Origin: Polynucleobacter sp. Tro8-14-1
GTDB lineage: Bacteria; Pseudomonadota; Gammaproteobacteria; Burkholderiales; Burkholderiaceae
Reading direction: 5' to 3'
Assembly: GCF_018881655.1 (NCBI RefSeq)
Contig: NZ_JACVPX010000003.1
Coordinates: forward strand, 205,474-269,473
Length of the DNA stretch: 64,000 bases
Made by a program: the position numbers and the translations under genes. Below the pieces are notes generated by a model that was not told the DNA's origin, made no database searches, and saw only the letters and a program-made list of their open reading frames with translations. This document shows positions 32,384 to 41,284 of the stretch, piece after piece (within the stretch, counting starts at the first letter, position 1; each line of letters opens with the position of its first letter).

Positions 32384-32432
32384 TGGTGCGGCTGGCAGGA
32401 ATTGAACCCACGACCCCTTGGTTCGTAGCCAA
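32384..32432 (-). repeat. distal att site: 3' fragment of tRNA-Arg
   Basis: Identical over 49 bp to the 3' part of the tRNA-Arg gene (encoded CCA, acceptor 3' strand, T-arm, variable loop, anticodon loop and part of the anticodon stem) and then diverges completely. It cannot form a tRNA. Identity ends within the anticodon arm, implying crossover at the anticodon loop, a known target position of tyrosine recombinases. Confidence 0.9.
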
Positions 32433-32761
32433 TGTTCTTGAGTGACACTTTATCTATATGAATCAATGACTTACAAGTAGTAATTTGCATAATAGAATTG
32501 GCGCTCAGGGGCTCGTAACCCCTTGTTTCTATTGGTTTGCTACTAGTTCTATTATGCAGATTTAGAGCACTTTTTTATGCAAGCATTCCCTTTTCTTTAG
32601 TGCATTTAAATTGGCAGTAAGAGTTAGCCCTTTCCTTCAGACTCACACTCAATGTTGGACGCGCAAAGAATACATCGGGCGGCTTTTAAATCCAAAGCAG
32701 GCCATCACCCTATCCAAGTCTAATCGGCAGAGTCCGACCCACAACTGCCGTTCGGGGCAAC
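32433..32761. other. AT-rich left inner end of the island, no gene
   Basis: No credible coding sequence. Contains two inverted copies of the island-end motif (32485-32497 reading left, 32547-32558 reading right) that enclose a small stem-loop (AGGGG, 7-nt loop CTCGTAA, CCCCT at 32507-32523) and one partial copy (about 32573-32582). The remaining 180 bp up to the autotransporter terminator show nothing I recognise. Confidence 0.6.
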
Positions 32762-32783
32762 AAAAAACCTGCCGCAGCAGGTT
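32762..32783 (-). terminator. terminator of the autotransporter gene
   Basis: Minus-strand stem AACCTGC / GCAGGTT with a 4-nt loop followed directly by TTTTTTG. It lies 26 bp beyond the autotransporter stop codon, so it ends the sulfotransferase-autotransporter transcript. Confidence 0.85.
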
Positions 32784-32808
32784 CTTGTTTAAGTCTAAAT
32801 GAACTTCC

Positions 32809-35800
32809 TTATAAGCCAATCGTATAAGTCGCCATCACAGTAGTTGTCGATACCGCTTGGAATAGCTCTTGACGATAAATGCCATTGATACCTACACGTT
32901 GGTTCTTCTCTACATCGTAATAAGCACCAATAGTAGCGGTAGGTCTGGTTTTAACGGGATTAGCATTAAAGTTGATTGGAGTTAATCCAGTTACTCCAGT
33001 AGCAGAGTAAGTACCATTAGCAGTATTGGTGTCAGTCTCGACACCAGCACTAGCGTATACCGTTGCCCTAGGAATAAAACGGTATGAAGCACCTAGTCCC
33101 GCTAATGCGGTAGTGGCATTGGTATTAAGGGCTGAGTAAGTCAGCGGGGCAGTCACCGTTGAAGATGCACCTTCGGTGTAGCCGCCCATGTTGTTTTGGG
33201 TATAACGCATGCCAACATACGGGCTAACAATTACCTCTGGCAGGACTGCAAAACCATACTTGGCTTGTATCTGAGCACCTTGGCTTATCAAATTAGACGA
33301 GCCAGCGCCAGGATCTGAAGTTCCCACTACTGAACGGGTCACAGTTGCATTCTTTTGCCCATAAGCAGCAGAGACCTTCACCTCTGTACCGGTACCATCC
33401 AAGCGCTCACTCCAAGCACCAAAGAGGCCGATCAATGGGGTGTTATTCCCTAATTTGACTGTGCCACCAGGGCTATTGGTTGAAAGGTTTTGATCTGCGT
33501 ACGCACCAATTCGGTAATTAGCATGGGGGCGATACGCCGCAATTAATAAACCGCTCGTATTGTTAATTCCTTCTGCTTGCACAGCGGTAGTGCGTCCACC
33601 AACAGAAACGCACACATCATTAGCACCAAAGACATTGCAGTCATAAGCAAAGCTATTAGCTAATACGGAGTTTTGTAGTGTGTAGATGCCTTGCAAAACA
33701 GCAGCGGTATTGACTAAGGATTGTTGCGTATCGACTGTACCGGCACTCAAGGTGAGGTAGGCATTATTAAGGTCATACGATAGCGCTGAGTTCAAAGGAC
33801 TATAGCTGACCAGATTGCCAGTGAGACCAGAGAACTTGCCAGTCAATCCAGATGAAGTCAGAACCGTGTAGGTCCTCTTGGTATAAGTGCCGCTACTGGC
33901 ATCAATCACAAAACCACCAGCAAGACTTGCTGTTCCTGCAACCGCTAAAACACTATTCGCTGTTGGTGTAATAGAGGTGGATAAAGTACCACCCGCTGTT
34001 TGCACATAATTGCCAGCAACGCTCAAGGTTCCAATAGAGCCACCAGGAGCTACTCTGCCGTTATTGGTGACATTGCCACCAATTCCGCCATGACCGGCTA
34101 AAGTGCCCGCCGCCTGTACAGTGACATCACCAGCCAAACGTGCTGTATTGTTTGCTTCTGAAGAGCCAACACTTAAAGTGCCGCCTGCTACTGTGGTGCC
34201 ACCAGTATAAGTATTAACACCATTCATATACGTAGTGCCAGTACCGTTGAAAGTCATTGCACCAGGGCCCGAGAACACACCAGATAAAGTGGCTGAGCCG
34301 CCAGATGGTGAGGTAATTGTGCCGCCACTAGAATTGACTGCAAAAGCTTGGTTGGAGTTATCGCCATTGAGCAAAGTTAAAGTTCCGCCTGCAAAGACGG
34401 GATTTAATGTATTGCCTACATCGCTCAAATAATTTCCAGAATTAGTAACGATGTTACTAGAGGCAACATATGCGGGGAATAGCAAATCCCACATATTGGT
34501 AGTCCCAGCAGTTCCTGCTTCTAGAACTAAATTATATTGATATCCGCCATAGTTGCCCGTGAGGCTCGATGGCGTGAACAAGCTTGCGCTTACACCGGAA
34601 ATGACATCCAAATAGCTTGTTGACTTAACCAGTCCACTATAAATTCCAAAGTTAGTTGTACCAGTACCGCCATCCCAATTAGTTACGGAGGAAGCAGCTA
34701 ACTTGCCGTAAGTATTGGCGTTAGTCCCAAGAATAATGTTGTAGTTTTTAGGGAGGTTACCTGAGAAAGTGAGGTCTGACTGTGCATTTGAGAGCGTAAA
34801 GGATGTGAGTGAAGATGAATTATTAACAATATTTGCAGCTTGGCTAGCGCGTGATGACATGCCAGAGGAAATAATCCCTTGATTAATAATATTGATCGAC
34901 CCACCCGCACCAGATCCAATGTTGATGCCAGCGCCACCCGAGTAACCAGCGCCACCAGTAATGCTGCCGCTGTTGACAATTGTTGTTGCCCCATTTCCAG
35001 TTATAGCTACACCAGCTCCGCTACCCCCTGGAAAATAACCACCCCCACCAGCGCCACCAGTAATGGAGCCTCCGCTATTGTTGTTTATGGTCGTACTTCC
35101 TGATCCTGCAACAGATACACCAGCGCCCGCAGTTCCGCCAACTCCTCCTCCACCAGATGTAGTGTATCCAGCACCACCAGCGCCGCCAGTAATTAAGCCA
35201 CTATTGGCTATGGATGTGGTTCCCGATCCAGAAATACCAATACCAACACCGCCGGCTGCACCCCAGCTATTTACAGAAGGATCTTGGTATCCAGCACCAC
35301 CTGCACCACCAGTAATCGAGCCAGCATTGGAGATGATTGCACCCGCTCCAGAAATAGATATGCTAGCCGCACCATAGCCAGCAGTTGTTATTTGTTGGAG
35401 AAAAGGAAATCCAAGCACATTGCTTCTACCATTTCCGCCACCCCCACCGGTGATACCCCCGGAATTTATCAACGTAAAACTGCTACCACTAAGGGCTACA
35501 CCGCCATTACCGCTGCCACTTCCACCCAAGGAAATGGCACCAGAGCCTCCTAAAATAGATCCGCCAGAATAATTTGTTAATGAGAAATTGGAGCCACTCA
35601 AACCAATCCCACCATTACCGCCTAGCCAGCCAAAAGATGTTCCGCCTGTACCGCCAACAATTGAGCCAGAATTGCTAATAGCTGATGCGCTGCTGCCTGA
35701 AAGAATGGATACGCCAATGCCGCCTACGCCCGCTATTCTGCTTTGGCTATAGCCTCCCGCACCACCTGTGATAACCCCTCCAACGGCATTATCTAGATTA

Positions 35801-37395
35801 AATACAGCACCACTTATCGCCGTGCCGCCAGCCCCACCATTAGATCCAGAACCAGCATAGCCAGGGCCACCTGCACCACCATTAATGCTTCCATGATTGG
35901 AAATATTGTTTAATGTGCCGCCAGTAACTGATAATCCAAACCCGCCGTCACCGCCGCTGTAACCACTCGCTCCAAGACCGCCTGCACCACCAGCAATGGT
36001 GCCGCCTAAGTTATTGCTTACCGTAATTGTTGCCCCGCTAATGCCCGCGCCACCCTGGGAACCGCCCAAGGAACCGCTAGCACCAACGCCGCCAGCAATA
36101 TCTCCGCCTAAATTATTTACCACCGTAAAGCTCGAGCCAAAAATACCAGCGCCACCGGTGGCATTATTTTGAGCAGCGCCACCGAACACGTTTCCGCTAT
36201 TGGTAACTGTAAAGCTGCTTCCGTAAATACCTGCGCCAGGATACGAGTTGGAAGCACCCCCGGTAATATTTCCACTATTGGTTAATGTAAAGTTATTTCC
36301 ATTTACGCCTGCGCCCCCAAAAGTACCGTTGATATTTCCCGTTCCATAGTTTGTCAATGTGAAATTAGTGCCTGATACACCGGACCCACCAACTCCATAA
36401 CTAGCACCAAGCCCACCAGTAATGCTTCCGCTATTTAATAGTGAAAAACCATTACCCCCAATTGCGTCTGCACCACGTATTGGCCCCAGCTGAGCTCCAG
36501 AACTACCAGCGCCCCCGGTTATGACCCCACTCTGACTATTAATTAATGTGAAATTGCTGCCATAAACTCCGGCAGCACCAGCTACACCTGCGCCACCGGC
36601 GCCACCAGTAATGCTTCCGCTATTTGTTAGAGTAAAACCGCTCCCATCTACACCAACACCGCCGGCTCCAGAGAGTCCTCCCCTTGTAATCCCACCATTA
36701 CCTCCCGCTCCTCCAACGATGTTGTAGGCATTGATTAAGGTTGGGGTTCCAATAATTAAGAGCCCAACGCCACCTCCACCCCCTGCTCCAACTTGAGTTG
36801 CACCAGCCGCGTCAGGTGCGGAGGCGGAACCCCCGCTACCTCCTGTAATATTTCCTGAAATAACACTTCCAACAAAACCAGCACCGCCGCCGCCTCCACC
36901 GCCTTGAGCTGAGCTCGAAGGTGAAAAACTGCCTATGCCACCATTGGCACCCAGACTATTTGGTCCACCAACACCCGCAGAACCACCAGCCCCTCCAGCA
37001 CTATTTCGACCATTGCCGGCTCCGCCAGCACCCCCAGAGCCATTACCCAAGCTACCACCTGCACCACCGCCACCGCCAGCAAAACCGTTGTAGTATCCCG
37101 CGTTGCCACCACTACCCGCGCCCATAACCCCAGGTCCACCCACGCCTGGGTTGACACCAATTGCCGCTGTTCCATTTGCGGCCTGGGACATGACTGGAGG
37201 CGAGATAAATGCAAAACCAATTGCTAGGGCTAAGGGAATAGCCCTAATTGAGAATGGAATTGAAACTGCAACACTCTTCTTTTTGGAAGAAAATGATCTG
37301 CCAGCTGCTTTTTTACCTCTTGATCTAGCTAACTCTGAGACAACTTGCATCACTCCAAGTGATTTATTAAATATTAGGCGATACGTTTTATTCAT
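32809..37395 (-). CDS. giant glycine-rich autotransporter (type Va secretion)
   Basis: 1528 residues. The N-terminus MNKTYRLIFNKSLGVMQVVSE is an extended signal peptide region, followed by a basic stretch and hydrophobic core ending near residue 70 (PPVMSQA). Residues ~75-860 are glycine-rich, with several dozen units like NSGSITGGAGGAG alternating with FTLTNSG strands, predicting a very long beta-helix. Around 1000-1190 are autotransporter-associated repeats (GVNTYTGGTTVAGGTLSVG; GGNVTNNGRVAPGGSIGTL), and the last ~290 residues form a beta-barrel ending in YTIGL. Presumably a surface adhesin or matrix protein; its receptor is unknown. Carried on the island, 27 bp after the sulfotransferase. 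Confidence 0.9.
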   Translation of the reverse strand: MNKTYRLIFNKSLGVMQVVSELARSRGKKAAGRSFSSKKKSVAVSIPFSIRAIPLALAIGFAFISPPVMSQAANGTAAIGVNPGVGGPGVMGAGSGGNAGYYNGFAGGGGGAGGSLGNGSGGAGGAGNGRNSAGGAGGSAGVGGPNSLGANGGIGSFSPSSSAQGGGGGGGAGFVGSVISGNITGGSGGSASAPDAAGATQVGAGGGGGVGLLIIGTPTLINAYNIVGGAGGNGGITRGGLSGAGGVGVDGSGFTLTNSGSITGGAGGAGVAGAAGVYGSNFTLINSQSGVITGGAGSSGAQLGPIRGADAIGGNGFSLLNSGSITGGLGASYGVGGSGVSGTNFTLTNYGTGNINGTFGGAGVNGNNFTLTNSGNITGGASNSYPGAGIYGSSFTVTNSGNVFGGAAQNNATGGAGIFGSSFTVVNNLGGDIAGGVGASGSLGGSQGGAGISGATITVSNNLGGTIAGGAGGLGASGYSGGDGGFGLSVTGGTLNNISNHGSINGGAGGPGYAGSGSNGGAGGTAISGAVFNLDNAVGGVITGGAGGYSQSRIAGVGGIGVSILSGSSASAISNSGSIVGGTGGTSFGWLGGNGGIGLSGSNFSLTNYSGGSILGGSGAISLGGSGSGNGGVALSGSSFTLINSGGITGGGGGNGRSNVLGFPFLQQITTAGYGAASISISGAGAIISNAGSITGGAGGAGYQDPSVNSWGAAGGVGIGISGSGTTSIANSGLITGGAGGAGYTTSGGGGVGGTAGAGVSVAGSGSTTINNNSGGSITGGAGGGGYFPGGSGAGVAITGNGATTIVNSGSITGGAGYSGGAGINIGSGAGGSINIINQGIISSGMSSRASQAANIVNNSSSLTSFTLSNAQSDLTFSGNLPKNYNIILGTNANTYGKLAASSVTNWDGGTGTTNFGIYSGLVKSTSYLDVISGVSASLFTPSSLTGNYGGYQYNLVLEAGTAGTTNMWDLLFPAYVASSNIVTNSGNYLSDVGNTLNPVFAGGTLTLLNGDNSNQAFAVNSSGGTITSPSGGSATLSGVFSGPGAMTFNGTGTTYMNGVNTYTGGTTVAGGTLSVGSSEANNTARLAGDVTVQAAGTLAGHGGIGGNVTNNGRVAPGGSIGTLSVAGNYVQTAGGTLSTSITPTANSVLAVAGTASLAGGFVIDASSGTYTKRTYTVLTSSGLTGKFSGLTGNLVSYSPLNSALSYDLNNAYLTLSAGTVDTQQSLVNTAAVLQGIYTLQNSVLANSFAYDCNVFGANDVCVSVGGRTTAVQAEGINNTSGLLIAAYRPHANYRIGAYADQNLSTNSPGGTVKLGNNTPLIGLFGAWSERLDGTGTEVKVSAAYGQKNATVTRSVVGTSDPGAGSSNLISQGAQIQAKYGFAVLPEVIVSPYVGMRYTQNNMGGYTEGASSTVTAPLTYSALNTNATTALAGLGASYRFIPRATVYASAGVETDTNTANGTYSATGVTGLTPINFNANPVKTRPTATIGAYYDVEKNQRVGINGIYRQELFQAVSTTTVMATYTIGL

Positions 37396-37422
37396 GGGAA
37401 GATTTAATGTGTTGAATGCTTT

Positions 37423-38244
37423 TTAGGCAATAGTGATGCCACTACGGTGAACTGTCTGATTTTTCCAAAAGGCATCATTTTCAAATCGCTTAAATAAATC
37501 AGGCGGCAAAATACTAGTTCGCTCATTTTGAGCAACATTTCTTCTCACCTCATGCAATCCAGGTGTACCAGCCTTTTTATCAAACTCAGACGCATCAAAT
37601 TCGACATTATTGAAGTCATGTTTATATAGTGGCTGTCCAATAAAGTCATAAACAGCAGCCAATGTTTTTTGGGGATCTTTGACCAATGATTCATACTGAA
37701 CCAACATTAATCGGTTGGCTGCATAGTCTCCAAAGTAGGCTTCTTTAAGTGCGTTATATGCATAACCCACCATACCATCCCCACCAGCAACTCCATCGGC
37801 GCGGGAATACACAGTACCCCCGCTTAAGTAATTAAAGATCGATGAAGGCTGAAAGACATTCCGCTGAACTAAGCGCTCTATGCTATCAATAATCCAAGGC
37901 ATGTGTCGTACACAAGCAATGACTTTGAATGCTGGATAAAGGGTATTGAGAAGTGGCATGCGAGCACACCAAGCGCGACTAGTATCGAAAATAACATCTG
38001 CTTTACTATAAGCGTAGTAACCCTCAATCACAGAACGGATAATTCGCTCACGCTGAACATCCTCAATAAAAACAGAGTACTCATTCTTGCCGCTCATGTT
38101 TTCTAAGAGAGCTCCAACCATGCCCGCTACCGGGCCACTCATATTGGCTTGAAACTGCGGATTTTGATTTAAAAGAGCAGCGAGCAGAGTGGAGCCGGAG
38201 CGAGGTAGCCCTGAGATAAAGTGAATTGTTTTATTGTTATGCAA
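37423..38244 (-). CDS. PAPS-dependent sulfotransferase family protein
   Basis: 273 residues with the 5'-phosphosulfate-binding loop LPRSGSTLLAALL at residues 13-25 and a likely 3'-phosphate-binding region around VRHMPWIIDSIERLV. These enzymes transfer sulfate from PAPS to hydroxyl or amino groups. No ATG is available; the frame opens with TTG at 38242-38244 and a stop lies nine codons upstream, so TTG is the probable start. Divergent from the APS kinase gene across 86 bp, which can supply its PAPS. Acceptor unknown; the linked ACP and P450 suggest a hydroxylated acyl chain. Confidence 0.82.
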   Translation of the reverse strand: MHNNKTIHFISGLPRSGSTLLAALLNQNPQFQANMSGPVAGMVGALLENMSGKNEYSVFIEDVQRERIIRSVIEGYYAYSKADVIFDTSRAWCARMPLLNTLYPAFKVIACVRHMPWIIDSIERLVQRNVFQPSSIFNYLSGGTVYSRADGVAGGDGMVGYAYNALKEAYFGDYAANRLMLVQYESLVKDPQKTLAAVYDFIGQPLYKHDFNNVEFDASEFDKKAGTPGLHEVRRNVAQNERTSILPPDLFKRFENDAFWKNQTVHRSGITIA

Positions 38245-38330
38245 AGTATGCCCAATGTCGTATAAGCTTTAAGGGTAATAATACCAATGAAAAGTACCTC
38301 AATTCTCGATTTTTAGGCGCATAAACCCAC

Positions 38331-38867
38331 ATGGCTGCAAATTTACTCAGTTCCGAGCCTACAGTCATTTGGCTGACTGGACTCTCAGGTGCCGGAAAAT
38401 CCACTATTGCGAAAGGATTGGAACAAGCATTGCAATCTAAAAATATCCCAGTAAGTATTTTGGATGGCGATGTCCTTCGAGCTACTCTATATAAAGACCT
38501 TGGCTTTAGTAAAGAAGATCGTATAGAAAACATGCGCCGTACAGCTGCGCTGGCCAAATCACTCTTAGACGAGGGAAACATGGTGATTGTGGCGTTGATT
38601 TCACCTTATGCCCAGGATCGACTAAAGGCGCGACAGCTTTTTCAGAAAGGGCAATTTTTAGAGGTTTTTATCAATACCCCCCTTGAGACTTGCATTCAAA
38701 GAGATCCTAAGGGGCTTTACGCCAAGGCGCTTAAAGGTGAGATTAAAAACTTTACAGGTATAGATGCGCCCTATGAAATACCCAGCAATCCAGAAATTGA
38801 ATTATTTACAAAGAATAAGTCAGTCGAAGAATTGGTGAATGAAGTTTTAATATATAAAAGCCTTTAA
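38331..38867 (+). CDS. cysC: adenylylsulfate (APS) kinase
   Basis: Phosphorylates adenosine 5'-phosphosulfate to PAPS, the sulfate donor. The P-loop GLSGAGKST is at residues 17-25, followed by LDGDVLRATLYKDLGFSKEDR, the APS-binding region, and the lid/C-terminal motif KNFTGIDAPYEIP. At 178 residues it is a stand-alone kinase without fused ATP sulfurylase. First gene of the rightward cysC-P450-ACP-acyltransferase run and next to a sulfotransferase, so it probably serves sulfation rather than cysteine synthesis. Confidence 0.92.
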   Translation: MAANLLSSEPTVIWLTGLSGAGKSTIAKGLEQALQSKNIPVSILDGDVLRATLYKDLGFSKEDRIENMRRTAALAKSLLDEGNMVIVALISPYAQDRLKARQLFQKGQFLEVFINTPLETCIQRDPKGLYAKALKGEIKNFTGIDAPYEIPSNPEIELFTKNKSVEELVNEVLIYKSL

Positions 38868-38883
38868 ATTAATACACGAATAC

Positions 38884-39924
38884 ATGTCTTACTTACTGCG
38901 ACTTAGACAATTTATTAACCACCCTGAATCACTAGACATGAGTCAAGAGTGGGTAATGCTCGATAAGTCTACTCACCCTGCAATTTTGGTGTACGGCAAA
39001 GATCTATCCATTGCATTACTCAAGTCAGATAAGGTCGCCCCAACCAATTTCATCGAGTACTATAAAAAATTACTTCAACTATCCAATCAAAACCTTCCAA
39101 CAATTGACGCCATCTTTATGTGCTCGCCCGTGCTTCTTCATGGGGATGAACATTCACAGTCGAGAAAGACTTTTTCCAAAAAATATAAGCTAATTGAAGA
39201 AAATTTACAAAACTGGCTCCCAAGCTTTACGTCCGAGTTTTTTTCATTAGTCCCGGGTGATGAAGAAATTAATCCAATTAAATTGGTAGCGAACTATATT
39301 GCAGGAATTTTTCGTACTATTTTAGCCACAGACTTAGGCGTTAGTGTCAGCGAGATCCCATCTTTACCGCCAAAGCTTTTCTTTTTGACTCATCCGCTAG
39401 CCAAGGTTATTGACGTTGAGGATAGATTAAGAGCGCTCAAAGAGTATCTAGAAAAAACTATGTTGCATCAAGGGAGAGATCTCTCTGAGGTTTGGATACT
39501 TTTAGCAATTATCGTTGCAGGCTTTGAAGCACTTGAAGGAACGCTGATGTATGGGCTAACGAAGGAGCCAGCATCCCGCGGAACTTGGGAAGCAAAAAGT
39601 CTGCTTAGAGAAGCGGCTGCTGTAAATTTTATAGGACGAAGAGCGCTGGAGAATTTCTCAATAGGCAATCTTACGATATCAAAGAACCAGGAGATCTATG
39701 TTTGTCCATCCTTAGTACATAGATATATGGATGCAAAGAATCAAGCCAACATCAACAACTCCTTTTCTTTTGGAAAAGGCGCTCATACTTGCATTGGCCA
39801 AGTGATTTCAACAGCAGTTATCAACTCTTTTTTTGCTGAATGGTCTTTATTTGTGGAGCGTCACCCAAAAATAGCCGCAGTAAAATACACCAGAGACTTT
39901 AACTTAACATTTACCTTAAGATAA
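38884..39924 (+). CDS. divergent cytochrome P450
   Basis: 346 residues, shorter than the usual ~400. The haem loop FGKGAHTCIG (residues 296-305, thiolate C303) is canonical. HGDEHSQSRKTFSKKY (86-101) matches the C-helix and AGFEALEGTL (212-221) the oxygen-binding I-helix. The K-helix ExxR motif is not intact: the expected position reads SLLR (239-242). Family assignment is firm; activity is less certain. It lies 16 bp after cysC and 2 bp before the ACP gene, so the substrate is probably ACP-bound, as in known P450-ACP pairs such as BioI. That is inference. Confidence 0.85.
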   Translation: MSYLLRLRQFINHPESLDMSQEWVMLDKSTHPAILVYGKDLSIALLKSDKVAPTNFIEYYKKLLQLSNQNLPTIDAIFMCSPVLLHGDEHSQSRKTFSKKYKLIEENLQNWLPSFTSEFFSLVPGDEEINPIKLVANYIAGIFRTILATDLGVSVSEIPSLPPKLFFLTHPLAKVIDVEDRLRALKEYLEKTMLHQGRDLSEVWILLAIIVAGFEALEGTLMYGLTKEPASRGTWEAKSLLREAAAVNFIGRRALENFSIGNLTISKNQEIYVCPSLVHRYMDAKNQANINNSFSFGKGAHTCIGQVISTAVINSFFAEWSLFVERHPKIAAVKYTRDFNLTFTLR

Positions 39925-39926
39925 AA

Positions 39927-40169
39927 ATGTCATTAGAAGAAAGTATTGATCAAAATTTGCTTTTAAAAATTGTAGATCAAGCCCAAGTGATCAGCATTCC
40001 AGCTTGTGCTGCGCTTATGAAATCTATCTCAGAATTAGAAATTGACTCATTGCAATTAATTAGCCTATCTGTTGCACTTGAAGATTCATGTAAGTTAACT
40101 ATAGATATAGATCGCTTGACTGATAAATCCACACTAGGCGACTTACTGAATAATTTAAAACCACTGTAA
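39927..40169 (+). CDS. acyl carrier protein
   Basis: 80 residues with the phosphopantetheine attachment motif EIDSLQLISL; the modified serine is residue 41. Acidic helices on both sides fit a type II ACP. It begins 2 bp after the P450 stop, so P450 and ACP are almost certainly cotranslated. No ketosynthase, ligase or phosphopantetheinyl transferase is nearby, so loading must use enzymes encoded elsewhere. Confidence 0.85.
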   Translation: MSLEESIDQNLLLKIVDQAQVISIPACAALMKSISELEIDSLQLISLSVALEDSCKLTIDIDRLTDKSTLGDLLNNLKPL

Positions 40170-40180
40170 TCTAAGGCCCC

Positions 40181-40954
40181 ATGGATCCTTACCAAGGCTT
40201 TTCCTCCCTTATTGCAATTATTGAGACTGCAGTAAGTAGCGCACTCTCAACTAACCCCACCCCCGCTAGAGGAGAGCTATTTTCGGCGACCTGGAAATTA
40301 GTTGGCAATAATCTAGAGGCTCACCAACTTCTACCAAATGGCAATCTTTTTTGCGATACACAGTTAACGAAAAATGAGCTATTACTACTCCTAATTATCC
40401 AAATCATTAGGCGGCAAGGTTTTGATTCATATCCAATAATTCACCTTTCCAATAAAAAAATATTTGAAGAGCTTGGTCGGCTAAATGGTTCGGCCACTAT
40501 TTGCGGCGTACATACGGGCTTTGCATTTTTGCCTAGCATCATGGCTCAATTTAATCGAAAAATATCTATTATTTCTTCGGATGAATCAATCAGGGATACA
40601 TTGACGCGTTCAGGCCCAAGCGGAAATATTGAGGTAATTCCGAGCGACTTATTTTCCTTTATACGCCTGAGGGATTCAATGACAAAGGGCAATTTATGCG
40701 TCTGCTCAGTTGATTACTCAGATGGAAAAAAGTTTAGGTACATAAGTCCAAGCCTATTTGAATTTTCCATTCAAAATGGGTTCTCAATTTATTTTTTTAA
40801 AAGCGAAGTAAATTCAGATGGATCAGTATCGGTAGATTTACTAAAATCTCAACATGATAAGGACCTATATAAATCTGCTGCAGAGTTCATTTATTACATC
40901 ACCTTGAATCAAAATCCGAAGCGAGAGCTATCAATTAAACGCATAACTGACTAA
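40181..40954 (+). CDS. unknown protein, possibly LPLAT-type acyltransferase
   Basis: 257 residues, not confidently recognised. The middle part (ATICGVHTGFAFLPSIMAQF, then RDSMTKGNLCVCSVDYSDG) follows the pattern of LpxL/HtrB-like acyltransferases, in which a histidine motif is followed by a 'low-cost D' strand, but the catalytic HX4D motif is not complete (H then TGFAF). It starts 11 bp after the ACP stop and ends the rightward run. If it is an acyltransferase, it could offload the acyl chain from the ACP. Confidence 0.35.
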   Translation: MDPYQGFSSLIAIIETAVSSALSTNPTPARGELFSATWKLVGNNLEAHQLLPNGNLFCDTQLTKNELLLLLIIQIIRRQGFDSYPIIHLSNKKIFEELGRLNGSATICGVHTGFAFLPSIMAQFNRKISIISSDESIRDTLTRSGPSGNIEVIPSDLFSFIRLRDSMTKGNLCVCSVDYSDGKKFRYISPSLFEFSIQNGFSIYFFKSEVNSDGSVSVDLLKSQHDKDLYKSAAEFIYYITLNQNPKRELSIKRITD

Positions 40955-41284
40955 CGGACTCCTAATGGCCGTTCTCTGCCCGTCAGAACCCTAAAAATCA
41001 CCTACTTTGAAAGACTGCTGTAGATACAAAAGCGGCCATATGTAGTCGTGATGCAATTAAAAATAACAAAAATAATCACCAAAGCATGGGACTTAATTCT
41101 TGGGAGATTGAAGAAAATAATTGTGGGAAATTTAAAATGCAGATTAATTCTATTATGCAAGACAATTAAAGCAAGATTAATAGAGGGCTCATATTCTATA
41201 TGGCTCTGCAGGCGGTAAATTAGGCAATAGAGACCTAAAAAGTAGATTCTATTATGCAAAATTCATTTTATTATGCAAATAGAA
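40955..41284. other. AT-rich right inner end of the island with repeated motif
   Basis: No credible gene. Three copies of the island-end motif read rightward: 41148-41160 and 41247-41259 match TTCTATTATGCAA exactly, and 41266-41278 has one mismatch (TTTTATTATGCAA). Together with the two left-end copies they are placed like arm-type binding sites of a tyrosine integrase. A leftward frame at 41002-41259 runs through the repeats and is probably fortuitous. Confidence 0.6.

Noticed and set aside
32384..32432. Possible second functional tRNA-Arg gene
   Set aside because: Homology stops in the anticodon arm; the 5' half is missing, so it is an att fragment.
34900..37200. Dense short repeats that might suggest a CRISPR or satellite array
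   Set aside because: Repeat units vary in length and sequence and keep one open reading frame; they encode the autotransporter beta-helix.
34235..37426. Several plus-strand frames opposite the autotransporter
   Set aside because: They are mirror images of the Gly/Ala/Ser repeat codons (proline- and threonine-rich translations) and have no ribosome sites.
41002..41259. Leftward 85-codon frame near the right island end
   Set aside because: Its codons run through the 13-bp island-end repeats, no ribosome site is visible, and the translation looks like random AT-rich sequence.
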